Below are positions 8,587 through 17,169 of a DNA stretch of 64,000 bases, in pieces. The translations under genes were made by a program, and so were the position numbers. The DNA is from Cognatishimia sp. WU-CL00825. Lineage in GTDB: Bacteria > Pseudomonadota > Alphaproteobacteria > Rhodobacterales > Rhodobacteraceae. The stretch's first letter is position 1. Each line of letters starts with the position of its first letter. The stretch spans positions 1 through 64,000 of the forward strand of contig NZ_BAABWX010000002.1 of assembly GCF_040364665.1 (NCBI RefSeq), read 5' to 3'. The notes beneath the pieces are model-generated. The model was given only the letters and a program-made list of their open reading frames with translations. It had not been told where the DNA came from and did no database searches.

Positions 8587-9513
8587 TCAGCCTTCGGCTT
8601 TCTTGGTTATAATGGTTTTGTCTGCAGCCCAATTCCAAGCAACTGGAGATTTGCGCTTGAGCGCGCCGCTAAGATGTCGACGCATGAGATAGGAAGCATC
8701 CGCAATTTCGCCGCGTTCTAAGAGGCTTAGTATTTCTAGGTGATCGCTGCATTGCTCGACAATCCGCTCGCGATTGATTTCTGCACGGTATTCCATCAGG
8801 CGGCGCATGCGGTTGACGCGTTGCAGGGCGGTTAAAAAGAAAGGGTTTCCTGACAGGCGCGCCAGTTGTTCATGAAACTCAGACCCATTGCGCAACAACA
8901 CTTCGCCGGGTGTTTCTGAAATGTCATTTTCAAGCATGCTTTCCTGTGTGCGGCGCAGATCATCCAGCACATCTCGGTTCACCTCAAAAGTCGGTTCCAG
9001 CATGGCGGCAGGTTCAATGGCCATCCTAAACCGGTAGATTTCATCAAAGGCCTCGGCCGTCTTGGCGACGGGCAACAGTTTCCAGCCATAGCCGTCTTTG
9101 GGCTCTGCCCAACCTTCGCGAGCAGCACGGCTAAGCAGTTCGTTTGTGCCGGTTTTTGTCACTCCATAGCGTTGGCGTAAGCTTTGTTCAGAAACAATTT
9201 CGGGCAGCTCATCCGTTAGCCAATCTTCGGCAAAACGCTGGTAGACGTTGCCTTCTTCTTCTTGCGCGTCAGTGAATTGCTTGAGTGCTTCAGGTGAAAG
9301 GTTTCGGGGCACGAAATAGCCGCGATTTGGGATGCGTTCGAGCAAGCCAACTTCTTCCAAGGCAATTAAGGCGTCTCGAACGGGTGTGCGGGAAACTTGG
9401 TAACTGTTCGCGATGGTCTGAGTGCCAATATGGGATTCTTCCGCAATTGTGCCGTTCAAAATTTCCTGCGCAATGCGTCGGGCGATTTTGTTACTTAAAT
9501 CAGTTGTTCTCAA
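8587..9513 (-). CDS. GntR-family regulator with an apparent second winged helix
   Basis: A 308-residue protein, about 80 residues longer than usual FCD-type GntR proteins. Residues 1-75 form a standard GntR winged helix (QVSRTPVRDALIALEEVGLL). Residues about 100-150 (EIVSEQSLRQRYGVTKTGT, then LLSRAAREGWAEPKDGYGW) read as a second winged helix, and residues 160-290 are FCD-like (RFRMAIEPAAML, SEFHEQLARLSGNPFF). It is coupled to mgsA 1 bp downstream, and divergent from a Tct transporter operon with an AT-rich spacer between. It could control either side. Confidence 0.85.
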   Translation of the reverse strand: MRTTDLSNKIARRIAQEILNGTIAEESHIGTQTIANSYQVSRTPVRDALIALEEVGLLERIPNRGYFVPRNLSPEALKQFTDAQEEEGNVYQRFAEDWLTDELPEIVSEQSLRQRYGVTKTGTNELLSRAAREGWAEPKDGYGWKLLPVAKTAEAFDEIYRFRMAIEPAAMLEPTFEVNRDVLDDLRRTQESMLENDISETPGEVLLRNGSEFHEQLARLSGNPFFLTALQRVNRMRRLMEYRAEINRERIVEQCSDHLEILSLLERGEIADASYLMRRHLSGALKRKSPVAWNWAADKTIITKKAEG

Positions 9514-9824
9514 GGCTTCGTTTCCTCGGAATGGGCCGTTTTTACTTTTTTGAGACGCATTAGTTCACGTCCAAATTTCACGCTGGAGTTATCAAAAGTT
9601 CGTCTGGTTATTTTGCACTTGTTATCCAAAATAAGAAACGAAATTTTTTTTGGTACAAAGATGTTGGTGTGTAACCTTATGAAAAATTTAAATTTTATTT
9701 ACAAGAAAATCACGCTGATTGGTTTTCTGTGTCCTTCAGTGCAATTTAATATTGGTTTTTTGTAAATTAATATGCAAATTTAGCGCAGACGAAGATTCGT
9801 CGTACAATTCTGGGAGGAAATAGT
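9514..9824. other. AT-rich divergent intergenic region upstream of the tct operon
   Basis: This 311-bp spacer is strikingly AT-rich from about 9600 to 9780 compared with the flanking coding DNA. It must carry the promoters of both the leftward gntR-mgsA pair and the rightward tct operon. A 71-codon frame at 9550-9765 is low in complexity and has no family resemblance, so I do not call it a gene. Near 9763-9782 a loose inverted repeat (TTTGTAAATTAATATGCAAA) could be an operator, but the match is weak. Confidence 0.45.
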
Positions 9825-10814
9825 TTGTTCAAGAAAATCGCATTTGTTGGTGTCGCAGCGACACTCATGGCAAGCACTATGTTCACAGCGGCTTCTGCCG
9901 AAGGCTTTCAGGCTGAAAGCCCACAATGTATCGCTCCATCCAACCCTGGTGGTGGATGGGACTTCATTTGCCGGACAACCGCAAAATACCTGTTTGATTT
10001 GGGTGTTATCGAAGACTCAATGCAGGTCACCAACATGTCTGGTGGCGGCGGGGGCGTTGCTTTTGCCCACGTCACAAAAGAACGTAACGACGACAACAAC
10101 CTGATCGTTGCTGCTTCAATGAGCACCAGCGCGCGTATCGCGCAGGGCATTTACGAAGGTGCAAAGCAAGACGATGTGCATTTCCTTGCCACGTTCGGCG
10201 CGGAATATGGGGCCATCGCGGTGCGCGCCGACAGCGAATACCAAACGCTCAAAGACATGATGGATGACATCATGGAAGATCCTCGCTCTGTGGGTATCGC
10301 AGGCGGATCCTCGGTTGGCAGCTTTGACCACATCAAACCAATGTTGGTCGCACGCGAGGCGGGCATGGAAGATGTCACCAAGCTGAAATACGTCTCATTT
10401 GACGGTGGCGGTGAAGCTATGACCGGTCTGCTGTCTGGCGCAACCGAAGCTTTGTCGGGTGATTTCTCTGAAATGCTGGGTTTCTTGGAAGCTGGCGATA
10501 TCCGTATCATCGGCATCATGGCTCCGACGCGCCTAACCAATTATCCAGATATCCCGACGGCCAAGGAACTAGGTTATGACGTGGTCGGTGCCAACTGGCG
10601 CGGTCTTTACATGCCTGCGGGTGCATCTGATGAAGCCAAAACGTTTTGGTCAAATGCAATCCAAACCATGGCAGCTGATCCTGGTTTTCAAGAGACCTTG
10701 GATGCAGCCGCGATCGCACCGTTCAACAATTTTGGCGATGACATGTACAACTTCGTAGCGGGCAGCATTGCTGACGTTGAGAAGCTGTCCCGTGAAATCG
10801 GCATCATTAAGTAG
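9825..10814 (+). CDS. tripartite tricarboxylate transporter substrate-binding protein (TctC family)
   Basis: This 329-residue periplasmic binding protein starts at a TTG (MFKKIAFVGVAA) preceded by a strong GGGAGGAAA ribosome-binding site. A signal peptide ends near ASAEG (residues 1-26). The mature protein shows TctC hallmarks: APSNPGGGWDFICRTTAKYL, a NMSGGGGGVAFAHV loop, and GGGSSVGSF-like and DGGGEAMTGLLSG segments. It should bind a carboxylic acid and feed TctA/TctB encoded next. The family is called tricarboxylate transport, but members bind many carboxylates, so the ligand is open. Confidence 0.9.
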   Translation: MFKKIAFVGVAATLMASTMFTAASAEGFQAESPQCIAPSNPGGGWDFICRTTAKYLFDLGVIEDSMQVTNMSGGGGGVAFAHVTKERNDDNNLIVAASMSTSARIAQGIYEGAKQDDVHFLATFGAEYGAIAVRADSEYQTLKDMMDDIMEDPRSVGIAGGSSVGSFDHIKPMLVAREAGMEDVTKLKYVSFDGGGEAMTGLLSGATEALSGDFSEMLGFLEAGDIRIIGIMAPTRLTNYPDIPTAKELGYDVVGANWRGLYMPAGASDEAKTFWSNAIQTMAADPGFQETLDAAAIAPFNNFGDDMYNFVAGSIADVEKLSREIGIIK

Positions 10815-10825
10815 CCACACTTATT

Positions 10826-10853
10826 TGGCCGGCCTGTGCAAACGGGCCGGCCA
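10826..10853 (+). terminator. perfect 9-bp hairpin after the tctC-type gene
   Basis: TGGCCGGCC and GGCCGGCCA pair perfectly around a 10-nt loop. There is no strong T-tract (ATTTCAGT follows). Its position between the binding-protein gene and the membrane-subunit genes mirrors the hairpin at 4223-4243 and suggests differential expression within the operon. Confidence 0.5.
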
Positions 10854-10873
10854 TTTCAGTAAAAAATCGAGAA

Positions 10874-11311
10874 ATGAACATGAGTGATCGTATATTCGGC
10901 ATCTTTGGGTTGGCGCTAGCCGTTTTCTACATTTGGGCCGCTTCAATCATCAAAGACAGCTTTATGGTCGATGTCGTCGGCCCCAGAGCGTTCCCCTACA
11001 TCGTTGGCACAATTATTGGAATTTGTTCGCTCTATTTCATAATTCGTCCCGATGAAGAACCCAATTGGCCGCACTTCAAGGCGTTCTCAGAGATCGTTTT
11101 CGCGGCCGCTGTAATGTTTCTGTATTGTTTGGCGCTTCCAGAGCTTGGCTTCTTGATTTCAACCGTATTTGCAACGGCCTATTTGACCTGGCGGCTTGGC
11201 ACCGAGCCTCTGTGGTCTCTGGTTGCCGGAGCGTCGACATCCGTCGGAATTTACGTCGTTTTCCATCTGATCCTTGGCCTTGCATTGGCCGAAGGTCCAC
11301 TCGGTTTCTGA
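10874..11311 (+). CDS. tripartite tricarboxylate transporter small membrane subunit (TctB family)
   Basis: A 145-residue protein with about four hydrophobic segments: residues 5-25, 38-58, 75-110 and 120-142. The N-terminal segment contains DVVGPRAFPYIVG, typical of TctB. It lies between the TctC-type and TctA-type genes, 12 bp before the latter, and completes the three-part carboxylate uptake system. Confidence 0.88.
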   Translation: MNMSDRIFGIFGLALAVFYIWAASIIKDSFMVDVVGPRAFPYIVGTIIGICSLYFIIRPDEEPNWPHFKAFSEIVFAAAVMFLYCLALPELGFLISTVFATAYLTWRLGTEPLWSLVAGASTSVGIYVVFHLILGLALAEGPLGF

Positions 11312-11323
11312 AGGTCATAAATC

Positions 11324-12865
11324 ATGGAAATTCTTTCACTCCTCGCAGACGGTTTCGCGGTAGCGCTTACACCGCAGAACTTTTTCCTCGCCGTTGTTGG
11401 GTGCTTTTTGGGCACCTTGATGGGCGCTTTGCCAGGGCTAGGGCCTGCAAATGGCGTCGCCATCTTAATTCCCATCGCGTTTTCAATGGGGCTTGGTCCA
11501 ACACCATCTCTGATCTTGCTGGTCAGTGTGTATTACGGCGCGATGTATGGCGGGCGGATCAGTTCGATCCTGCTGAACATTCCCGGTGACGAACCGGCGA
11601 TGATGACCTGTCTGGATGGTTATCCAATGGCGAAAAAGGGCATGGCAGGCGAAGCATTGTCCCTGTCAGGTGTTGCTTCATTTGTAGGGGCGTTCTTTGC
11701 CACTTGCGGGCTTGTTTTATTGGCACCGCAACTTGTGAAAATTGCCTTGTTGTTTGGCCCGGCGGAATACTTTGTGTTGTTCACGGTTGCCTTTGCAACT
11801 CTGGGCGGGATCTCTTCAAACAATCAGGCCAAGTCGGCCTTTGCAGCTGCGCTGGGTCTTGGAATCGCGATGATTGGGAGCGATTCTCAAACCGGCTCGC
11901 AGCGCTTCACTTTTGACCATATTCATCTCTATGACGGCATTGATTTCCTAATCGCGATTGTTGGCCTGTTTGCGCTGAGCGAAGTGTTTATTTTCCTTGA
12001 AAATCACCGTGGGGGTGCTGTGGCGTCCTCTGGCGAGGTCAAGATTGGCCGCATTATGCCAGATTTTGGCATGATCAAGCGCTGTATACCGTCGATGGCA
12101 CGGGGCACTGGGTTGGGCTTTTTTGCGGGTGTTCTGCCAGGGGCGGGCGCGTCGTTGGGATCATTCCTTGCCTATTCGCTGGAAAAACAAACAGTTGATC
12201 GCGATGGCAAGACCTTTGGGAAGGGCGACCCACGCGGCGTCGCTGCGCCTGAAGCTGGCAATAATGCCGCATCAGGTGGTGCCCTTGTTCCAATGCTCGC
12301 CCTAGGCGTTCCTGGTTCAGGCACGACAGCAGTTCTGTTGGCGGTTCTTTTGCAACTGAATATCACGCCTGGCCCGCTTTTGTTCACCAAGAACCCGGAT
12401 GTTGTCTGGGGACTGATCGCGGCGCTTTTCTTAGCAAACTTTATCTTGCTCGCAATGAACATCCCGTTGGTCGGCATCTTTACCCGGGTGCTGATGGTAC
12501 CAACGCGCATTTTGATGCCGATTGTGGCGATGATTTCCTTTGTTGGCATCTACAGCATCACCGGCTCAAGTTTTGATGTGATGCTGATGGTTGGCTTTGG
12601 CATTGCTGGCTGGGTCTTGCGCAAACTGGATGTGTCTCTGGTTCCAGTGATCCTTGGCATCCTGCTTGGCAATCAGATGGAAGTGAACCTGCGCCGCGCC
12701 ATGACGATTTCTGATGGCGACTGGATGGTCCTGTTTGGCAGTCCTTTGGCAATCATTCTCTGGGTTATCGCGGTCACCGGTTTTGTTCTGCCCATGGTGA
12801 TGGGCCGCCGCATCAAAAAGAAAATGGAAGCTGCGCGCGACGAAGAAGCATTCGTTGGCGATTGA
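11324..12865 (+). CDS. tripartite tricarboxylate transporter permease (TctA family)
   Basis: This 513-residue polytopic membrane protein has the two family signatures: GALPGLGPANGVAILIPIAF near residue 38 and GVLPGAGASLGSFLAYSLEK near residue 270. Other typical blocks are YYGAMYGGRISSILLNIPGD and GVPGSGTTAVLLAVLLQLNI. It is the transport channel of the Tct system with the two preceding gene products. Full length for the family. Confidence 0.93.
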   Translation: MEILSLLADGFAVALTPQNFFLAVVGCFLGTLMGALPGLGPANGVAILIPIAFSMGLGPTPSLILLVSVYYGAMYGGRISSILLNIPGDEPAMMTCLDGYPMAKKGMAGEALSLSGVASFVGAFFATCGLVLLAPQLVKIALLFGPAEYFVLFTVAFATLGGISSNNQAKSAFAAALGLGIAMIGSDSQTGSQRFTFDHIHLYDGIDFLIAIVGLFALSEVFIFLENHRGGAVASSGEVKIGRIMPDFGMIKRCIPSMARGTGLGFFAGVLPGAGASLGSFLAYSLEKQTVDRDGKTFGKGDPRGVAAPEAGNNAASGGALVPMLALGVPGSGTTAVLLAVLLQLNITPGPLLFTKNPDVVWGLIAALFLANFILLAMNIPLVGIFTRVLMVPTRILMPIVAMISFVGIYSITGSSFDVMLMVGFGIAGWVLRKLDVSLVPVILGILLGNQMEVNLRRAMTISDGDWMVLFGSPLAIILWVIAVTGFVLPMVMGRRIKKKMEAARDEEAFVGD

Positions 12866-12917
12866 GCCGACATCTATCTCAATATGGTCCTGATGGGCCA
12901 ACTAAGGAGTAACTAAA

Positions 12918-13991
12918 ATGAAAATTATGACGCTGCCCTGCGATGGCATTGGTCCGGAAATTATGGCGGAGACACTGAAGGTCGTTGAAGCTGCGAATAA
13001 GAAATTTGACCTGGGTTTGACGTTCCACGAAGAAGAATCCGGCTTCCCTAGCCTTGAAAAGCACGGGATTACGCTGCGCGAAGAGGTTTTGAATCGCGCA
13101 CGTACGGAATTTGATGGTGTTATCCTAGGCACACAATCCCATATGGATTACCCACCATTAGTCGACGGCGGGCGCAATGTGTCTGCGGGCTTCCGCATCG
13201 GCCTGGACCTCTATGCAAACGTACGCCCGGCGCGCACCCGTAGCTTTATACCTAATAAAGCGCCAGACATGGATCTGGTGATCATGCGCGAAGCGACCGA
13301 AGGTTTTTACCCAGACCGCAACATGTTCAAAGGCGTTGGCGAAATGATGCCTGACGAAAATATGGCATTGTCGGTCCGTAAAATCACCCGTCATGGCTCC
13401 ATGCGTATCTGTCGTGAAGGCTTTAAGCTGGCGATGCAGCGCAACAAAAAAATCGCTGCGATCCACAAAGCGAACTCCTTTTTGATGACCGATGGTCTGT
13501 TCCTTGAGTGCTTCCGTGAAGTTGCGAAAGAATACCCGGAAGTTGAAACAGAAGAGTTCATTGTTGACGCATTCGCAGCTCTGCTTGTTCGTAATCCAGA
13601 AGCATATGACGTTGTTGTTGCGACCAATTTCTACGGCGACATCCTGTCAGACCTTGCGTCCGAACTGTCTGGCTCTTTGGGTCTTGCAGGTTCGATCAAC
13701 GCAAACGCAGAAACCGGCCTGTGCTGTGCACAAGCACAACATGGTTCTGCGCCTGATATTCAGGGCCAGAACGTTGCAAACCCATGTTCTTTGATCCTGT
13801 CTGCAGCGATGATGCTGACATGGCTTGGTGAGCAGCGCGGTATCCAGAAATTGCAAGACGCGGGCAACGCGATTGCGGACGCGGTTGACGCGGTTATTGA
13901 CGATCCAGCCAAACGCACACGTGACCTTGGTGGTTCTGTAAACTGTGATGTTTTCGGTACCTACGTTGCTGAAGCGGTGGCTGCGGCCTGA
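12918..13991 (+). CDS. isocitrate/isopropylmalate dehydrogenase family enzyme
   Basis: 357 residues of the beta-decarboxylating dehydrogenase fold. Seen are the N-terminal CDGIGPEIMAE, the substrate-arginine region (NVRPARTRSF, VIMREATEGFYPD), the catalytic Lys region AIHKANSFLMTDGLF, the metal aspartates in ATNFYGDILSDLASELSGSL, and the nucleotide loop AQHGSAPDIQGQNVANP. The family oxidises 2-hydroxy acids with a 3-carboxyl (isocitrate, isopropylmalate, tartrate, D-malate). The setting, between Tct transport and acid-sugar kinase/decarboxylase genes, argues against leucine synthesis and for a catabolic acid dehydrogenase. Spacing of 52 bp from tctA and an AAGGAG-like site support operon membership. 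Confidence 0.86.
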   Translation: MKIMTLPCDGIGPEIMAETLKVVEAANKKFDLGLTFHEEESGFPSLEKHGITLREEVLNRARTEFDGVILGTQSHMDYPPLVDGGRNVSAGFRIGLDLYANVRPARTRSFIPNKAPDMDLVIMREATEGFYPDRNMFKGVGEMMPDENMALSVRKITRHGSMRICREGFKLAMQRNKKIAAIHKANSFLMTDGLFLECFREVAKEYPEVETEEFIVDAFAALLVRNPEAYDVVVATNFYGDILSDLASELSGSLGLAGSINANAETGLCCAQAQHGSAPDIQGQNVANPCSLILSAAMMLTWLGEQRGIQKLQDAGNAIADAVDAVIDDPAKRTRDLGGSVNCDVFGTYVAEAVAAA

Positions 13992-14034
13992 TCTCTCCCG
14001 TGGCCGACCGCCCTCTCTCTGGTCGACCATATTA

Positions 14035-14066
14035 GGGTGGTGCCGGTCGGCACCACCCGCCCTTTT
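14035..14066 (+). terminator. rho-independent-type terminator after the dehydrogenase gene
   Basis: GGGTGGTGCC and GGCACCACCC form a perfect 10-bp stem with a 4-nt loop, followed by GCCCTTTTTG. This is the strongest terminator-like structure inside the catabolic run. It would separate, or attenuate, the transporter-dehydrogenase message from the kinase-aconitase genes downstream. Confidence 0.7.
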
Positions 14067-14079
14067 TGAAAGAATTCTA

Positions 14080-14751
14080 ATGTCTTCAAATCCGCGAATT
14101 GCTTTGATCCATGCAACCCGAGTGGCCGTCGAGCCAATCGAGACGGCCGCCAAAGAGCTCTGGCCTGACGCGGATACGGTTACAATTCTGGAAGAAGGTC
14201 TGTCTGCGGACCGCGCGAGCGGAGCCGCAACCCTTGATCAGCTAAATGCCCGCATTGTGCGTCTTGCGCGATATGCGGAAGGCATGAAGCCGGATGGTAT
14301 TCTTTATACCTGTTCTGCCTTTGGCCGCGGCATCGAAGAGGCTGCAGAGACATCTGATATTCCGGTACTAAAACCAAACGAAGCGATGTTTGAAGCTGCC
14401 ATTGCACAAGGTGACGACATCGCAATGATCTATACCTTCGCACCAGCCGTAAAGGGCATGGTAGACGAGTTTGTCGAAGAGGCAGAAAGCCAAAGGTCTT
14501 CCGCCAAGATTCGATCAGTTTTTGCTGAAGGTGCGCTTGACGCATTAAAGGCTGGAAACGCGGACACACATGATCGCCTGATTGCTAAAGCTGCAAAAAC
14601 CATCGGCAAGGCCGATGCGATATTGCTGGCTCATTTCTCAATGGCACGCGCAGCGAATGCAGTACGTGCGGTGACCGATGTACCCGTTTTGACCAGCCCT
14701 GAAGCCGCCATCAAAAAACTAAAGTCCGCGCTGTGCGGAACACCCAAATAA
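14080..14751 (+). CDS. aspartate/glutamate racemase superfamily protein
   Basis: About 223 residues from ATG 14080 (the frame is open to 13945, but that part overlaps the terminator and preceding gene). Motifs of the Asp/Glu racemase superfamily are visible: a first Cys in ILYTCSAFGRGIEEAAE and conserved NEAMFEAA. The position normally holding the second catalytic Cys near the C-terminus reads LLAHFSMARAA, without Cys. Superfamily members include racemases, arylmalonate decarboxylase and maleate isomerase. With a single cysteine, a decarboxylase or isomerase is as likely as a racemase. It lies 12 bp before the kinase gene, so it should act in the same pathway. Confidence 0.75.
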   Translation: MSSNPRIALIHATRVAVEPIETAAKELWPDADTVTILEEGLSADRASGAATLDQLNARIVRLARYAEGMKPDGILYTCSAFGRGIEEAAETSDIPVLKPNEAMFEAAIAQGDDIAMIYTFAPAVKGMVDEFVEEAESQRSSAKIRSVFAEGALDALKAGNADTHDRLIAKAAKTIGKADAILLAHFSMARAANAVRAVTDVPVLTSPEAAIKKLKSALCGTPK

Positions 14752-14763
14752 GGATCCTGTCAA

Positions 14764-16050
14764 ATGTTGATTGGTGTCATTGCAGATGATTTCACAGGCG
14801 CAAGTGATATTGCAAACACGCTCGCTAAAGGTGCCGCTCCTGAGGGAGGGCTGGCAACTGCTCAGTTCCCGGGCGTGCCAAATTCACCGGCACCAGCTCA
14901 TATTGAAGCGGGCGTAATTTCTCTGAAAAGCCGCACTGCACCGGTCGAAGAAGCCGTGTCAGAAAGCCTAGCTGCATTGGAATGGCTGCTTGCGCAGGGA
15001 TGCCAGCAAATCATTTTCAAATACTGTTCAACTTTTGATTCAACCAGTGAAGGCAATATTGGGCCAGTAGGGCAGGCGCTTGCATTGGCAATGAATGCAC
15101 GTGGCGTTGTGGTTTGCCCGGCTTTCCCCACCGTTGGCCGGACAGTGTATCAGGGACATTTATTTGTTTTTGACAAGTTGCTCAATGAAAGCGGAATGCA
15201 GAACCATCCGCTGACTCCTATGACTGATCCCGATATCCGCCGTTTTCTGTCTTTGCAGACCGAATGGAGCGTTGGTCACGTTGCACAAGCAGTTGTCAGC
15301 GCGGGTTCAGAAGCCGTTGCCGCGGCGTTGGCTGACGATGCGCGTAGGGGCAATATGTTTACGGTAGTTGATGCGACATCAGACCAAGATCTCATGACAA
15401 TTGGTGCAGCACTGCAAGACGCATCTCTGATCACAGGCGGATCTGGGATAGCGCTTGGCCTGCCGCGCAACTTTATCCGCAAACGTTTGGCACGGGGGGG
15501 CGATACTACGCTAGATGCGCAAACCGGCCCTGATGCGATCCTTGCTGGGTCTTGTTCTGGCGCAACCCGTGAGCAAGTGGATTTGCACGCGAGCCGTCAG
15601 GCAACCTATGCAATTGATGTTCCGGATGTCATGTCTGGCAAGGTAACCGCCGACACGCTTGTCGCTTTCATTGCTGAAAACCAAGGTAAACAGCCATTGG
15701 TCTATTCATCCGGAACGCCTGAGGCGGTTCGCAAAATCCAAGAGAAATTTGGCCGTGACAAAGTCGCGGCGACGCTTGATGCACTTTTTGCAGACACCGC
15801 ACGCCAACTGATCGGGAACGGATACCGCAAGATCGTTGTTGCGGGAGGTGAAACATCCGGAGCCGTTGCGCAAGCAGTGGCTGACGAACTTGGCAACCCT
15901 GCGATGCAAATCGGTCCGGAGATAGATCCCGGCATTCCTGTCTTGAAGGTCGGAGAGACAGACCCTGTATTGCTTGCTTTGAAATCAGGCAACTTCGGCG
16001 CGCCAGACTTTTTCAAAAAGGCCCTTTCCATCATGGGAGCAGACATATGA
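14764..16050 (+). CDS. otnK: four-carbon acid sugar kinase family protein (OtnK-like, DUF1537)
   Basis: A 428-residue two-domain kinase. The N-terminal domain opens with IGVIADDFTGASDIANTLAK, the family signature. YCSTFDSTSEGNIGPVGQAL binds the acid sugar in known members. The C-terminal nucleotide domain shows AGSCSGATREQ and VAGGETSGAVAQAV. Known OtnK proteins phosphorylate 3-oxo-tetronate at O4; relatives act on D-threonate or 3-oxo-isoapionate. The gene immediately downstream encodes an OtnC-type class II aldolase (4-bp overlap), supporting the 3-oxo-tetronate or a close analogue assignment. The exact sugar acid is unproven. Confidence 0.88.
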   Translation: MLIGVIADDFTGASDIANTLAKGAAPEGGLATAQFPGVPNSPAPAHIEAGVISLKSRTAPVEEAVSESLAALEWLLAQGCQQIIFKYCSTFDSTSEGNIGPVGQALALAMNARGVVVCPAFPTVGRTVYQGHLFVFDKLLNESGMQNHPLTPMTDPDIRRFLSLQTEWSVGHVAQAVVSAGSEAVAAALADDARRGNMFTVVDATSDQDLMTIGAALQDASLITGGSGIALGLPRNFIRKRLARGGDTTLDAQTGPDAILAGSCSGATREQVDLHASRQATYAIDVPDVMSGKVTADTLVAFIAENQGKQPLVYSSGTPEAVRKIQEKFGRDKVAATLDALFADTARQLIGNGYRKIVVAGGETSGAVAQAVADELGNPAMQIGPEIDPGIPVLKVGETDPVLLALKSGNFGAPDFFKKALSIMGADI

Positions 16051-16688
16051 ATCCCGCGGAAGTAAAAGCGCGCGATGAGATGGCGCGACTGTGTAAATCA
16101 ATGTTTGATCGCGGATTTTCGGTTGGCACAGCAGGGAATGTTTCTGTCCGACTGGAAGATGGGATTTTGATGACACCGACAAATGTAACCCTTGGGGACC
16201 TGGTGCCTGAGCGTATCGCAAAAATCGATCTAGAGGGAAATCACGTCGCGGGAGATCGCCCAACCAAAGAAGTTTTTCTGCATCAGGCCTTTTATGAGAC
16301 CCGTCCAGAAGCTGGCGCCGTTGTGCACCTGCATTCCACTTGGGCCACGGCGCTTTCGTGTTTGGTCGATGTGGATCCAGATGACTGCGTGCCACCTCTG
16401 ACACCTTATGTGGTGATGCGTGTGGGCACTGTGAAATTGGTGCCATATGTGAAACCGGGTGACCCAAAGTCCGGACAGCTGATCCGCGATCTAAAAGGTC
16501 AGTATGCGGCTGTCTTGCTTGGAAATCATGGTCCTGTGGTGAGCGGAAAAAACCTATTCTCGGCGGTTTGCGCGGCCGAAGAGCTGGAAGAAACCGCAAA
16601 GCTGCTGGTCGCCCTGCGTGGACAAAAAACCAAACTTTTGAACGAAACCGAGGTTGCCGATCTAAAGACAACCTTTGGAACCATTTGA
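16047..16688 (+). CDS. otnC: class II aldolase/adducin family, OtnC-like (3-oxo-tetronate 4-phosphate decarboxylase)
   Basis: 213 residues of the class II aldolase fold with Zn-binding histidines in VVHLHSTWATA (His94, His96), the GTAGNVSVRL start motif, catalytic Glu in RPTKEVFLHQ and a C-terminal LLGNHGPVVSG with the third His. With OtnK this family decarboxylates 3-oxo-tetronate 4-phosphate to dihydroxyacetone phosphate. The ATG overlaps the otnK stop (ATGA), so the pair is translationally coupled. L-fuculose- or ribulose-phosphate-aldolase activity would be the alternative. Confidence 0.85.
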   Translation: MNPAEVKARDEMARLCKSMFDRGFSVGTAGNVSVRLEDGILMTPTNVTLGDLVPERIAKIDLEGNHVAGDRPTKEVFLHQAFYETRPEAGAVVHLHSTWATALSCLVDVDPDDCVPPLTPYVVMRVGTVKLVPYVKPGDPKSGQLIRDLKGQYAAVLLGNHGPVVSGKNLFSAVCAAEELEETAKLLVALRGQKTKLLNETEVADLKTTFGTI

Positions 16689-16695
16689 GGACATT

Positions 16696-17169
16696 ATGAA
16701 AACCGCAGACCTGATTGACGATCACGCAGACAAACTACAACTCGTGCATCTTCCTTTTCGGAAGTTCGGTACAAAAGAGTTTGTTGGCGGCGTAATCGAG
16801 ACCGTTAAATGCTTTGAAGACAACAGCACAATACGCGAATTGCTAAAATCCCCGGGCGAGGGGCGCATTTTGGTGGTTGATGGTGGTGCGTCGACGCGCA
16901 TTGCAATTTTGGGTGACCGAATGGCGGGCTGGGCAATTGACAACGGGTGGCAAGGATTGATCATCAACGGTGCAATTCGCGATAGTGTCGAAGTTGACGA
17001 AATGGACATTGCAGTCTTTGCTTTGGGCACCTCGCCAGTGAAATCAGCGAAAGAAAACTGGGGCAAATTTGGGTGTGAAATTTCCTTTGGCGGCGTCATA
17101 TTTGAATCCGGCCAATATGTCTACGCAGATGCCGATGGCGTATTGTACAGTCCTGTGAATTTGGTTTGA
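16696..17169 (+). CDS. RraA-like protein (HMG/CHA aldolase or oxaloacetate decarboxylase family)
   Basis: 157 residues from ATG 16696, chosen over an earlier in-frame ATG because GAGG sits 5 bp before it. The RraA fold is recognised by VVDGGASTRIAILGDRMAGW and INGAIRDSVEVDEMDIAVFA, which contain the Arg and Asp residues used by 4-hydroxy-4-methyl-2-oxoglutarate aldolases for substrate and divalent metal. In this metabolic setting an aldolase or oxaloacetate decarboxylase role is much more likely than RNase E inhibition. It starts 7 bp after otnC and overlaps the AbrB gene by 4 bp. Confidence 0.82.
   Translation: MKTADLIDDHADKLQLVHLPFRKFGTKEFVGGVIETVKCFEDNSTIRELLKSPGEGRILVVDGGASTRIAILGDRMAGWAIDNGWQGLIINGAIRDSVEVDEMDIAVFALGTSPVKSAKENWGKFGCEISFGGVIFESGQYVYADADGVLYSPVNLV

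Noticed and set aside
9550..9765. 71-codon plus-strand frame in the AT-rich spacer before the tct operon
   Set aside because: Low-complexity AT-rich translation, no ribosome-binding site and no family resemblance. Better explained as promoter DNA.
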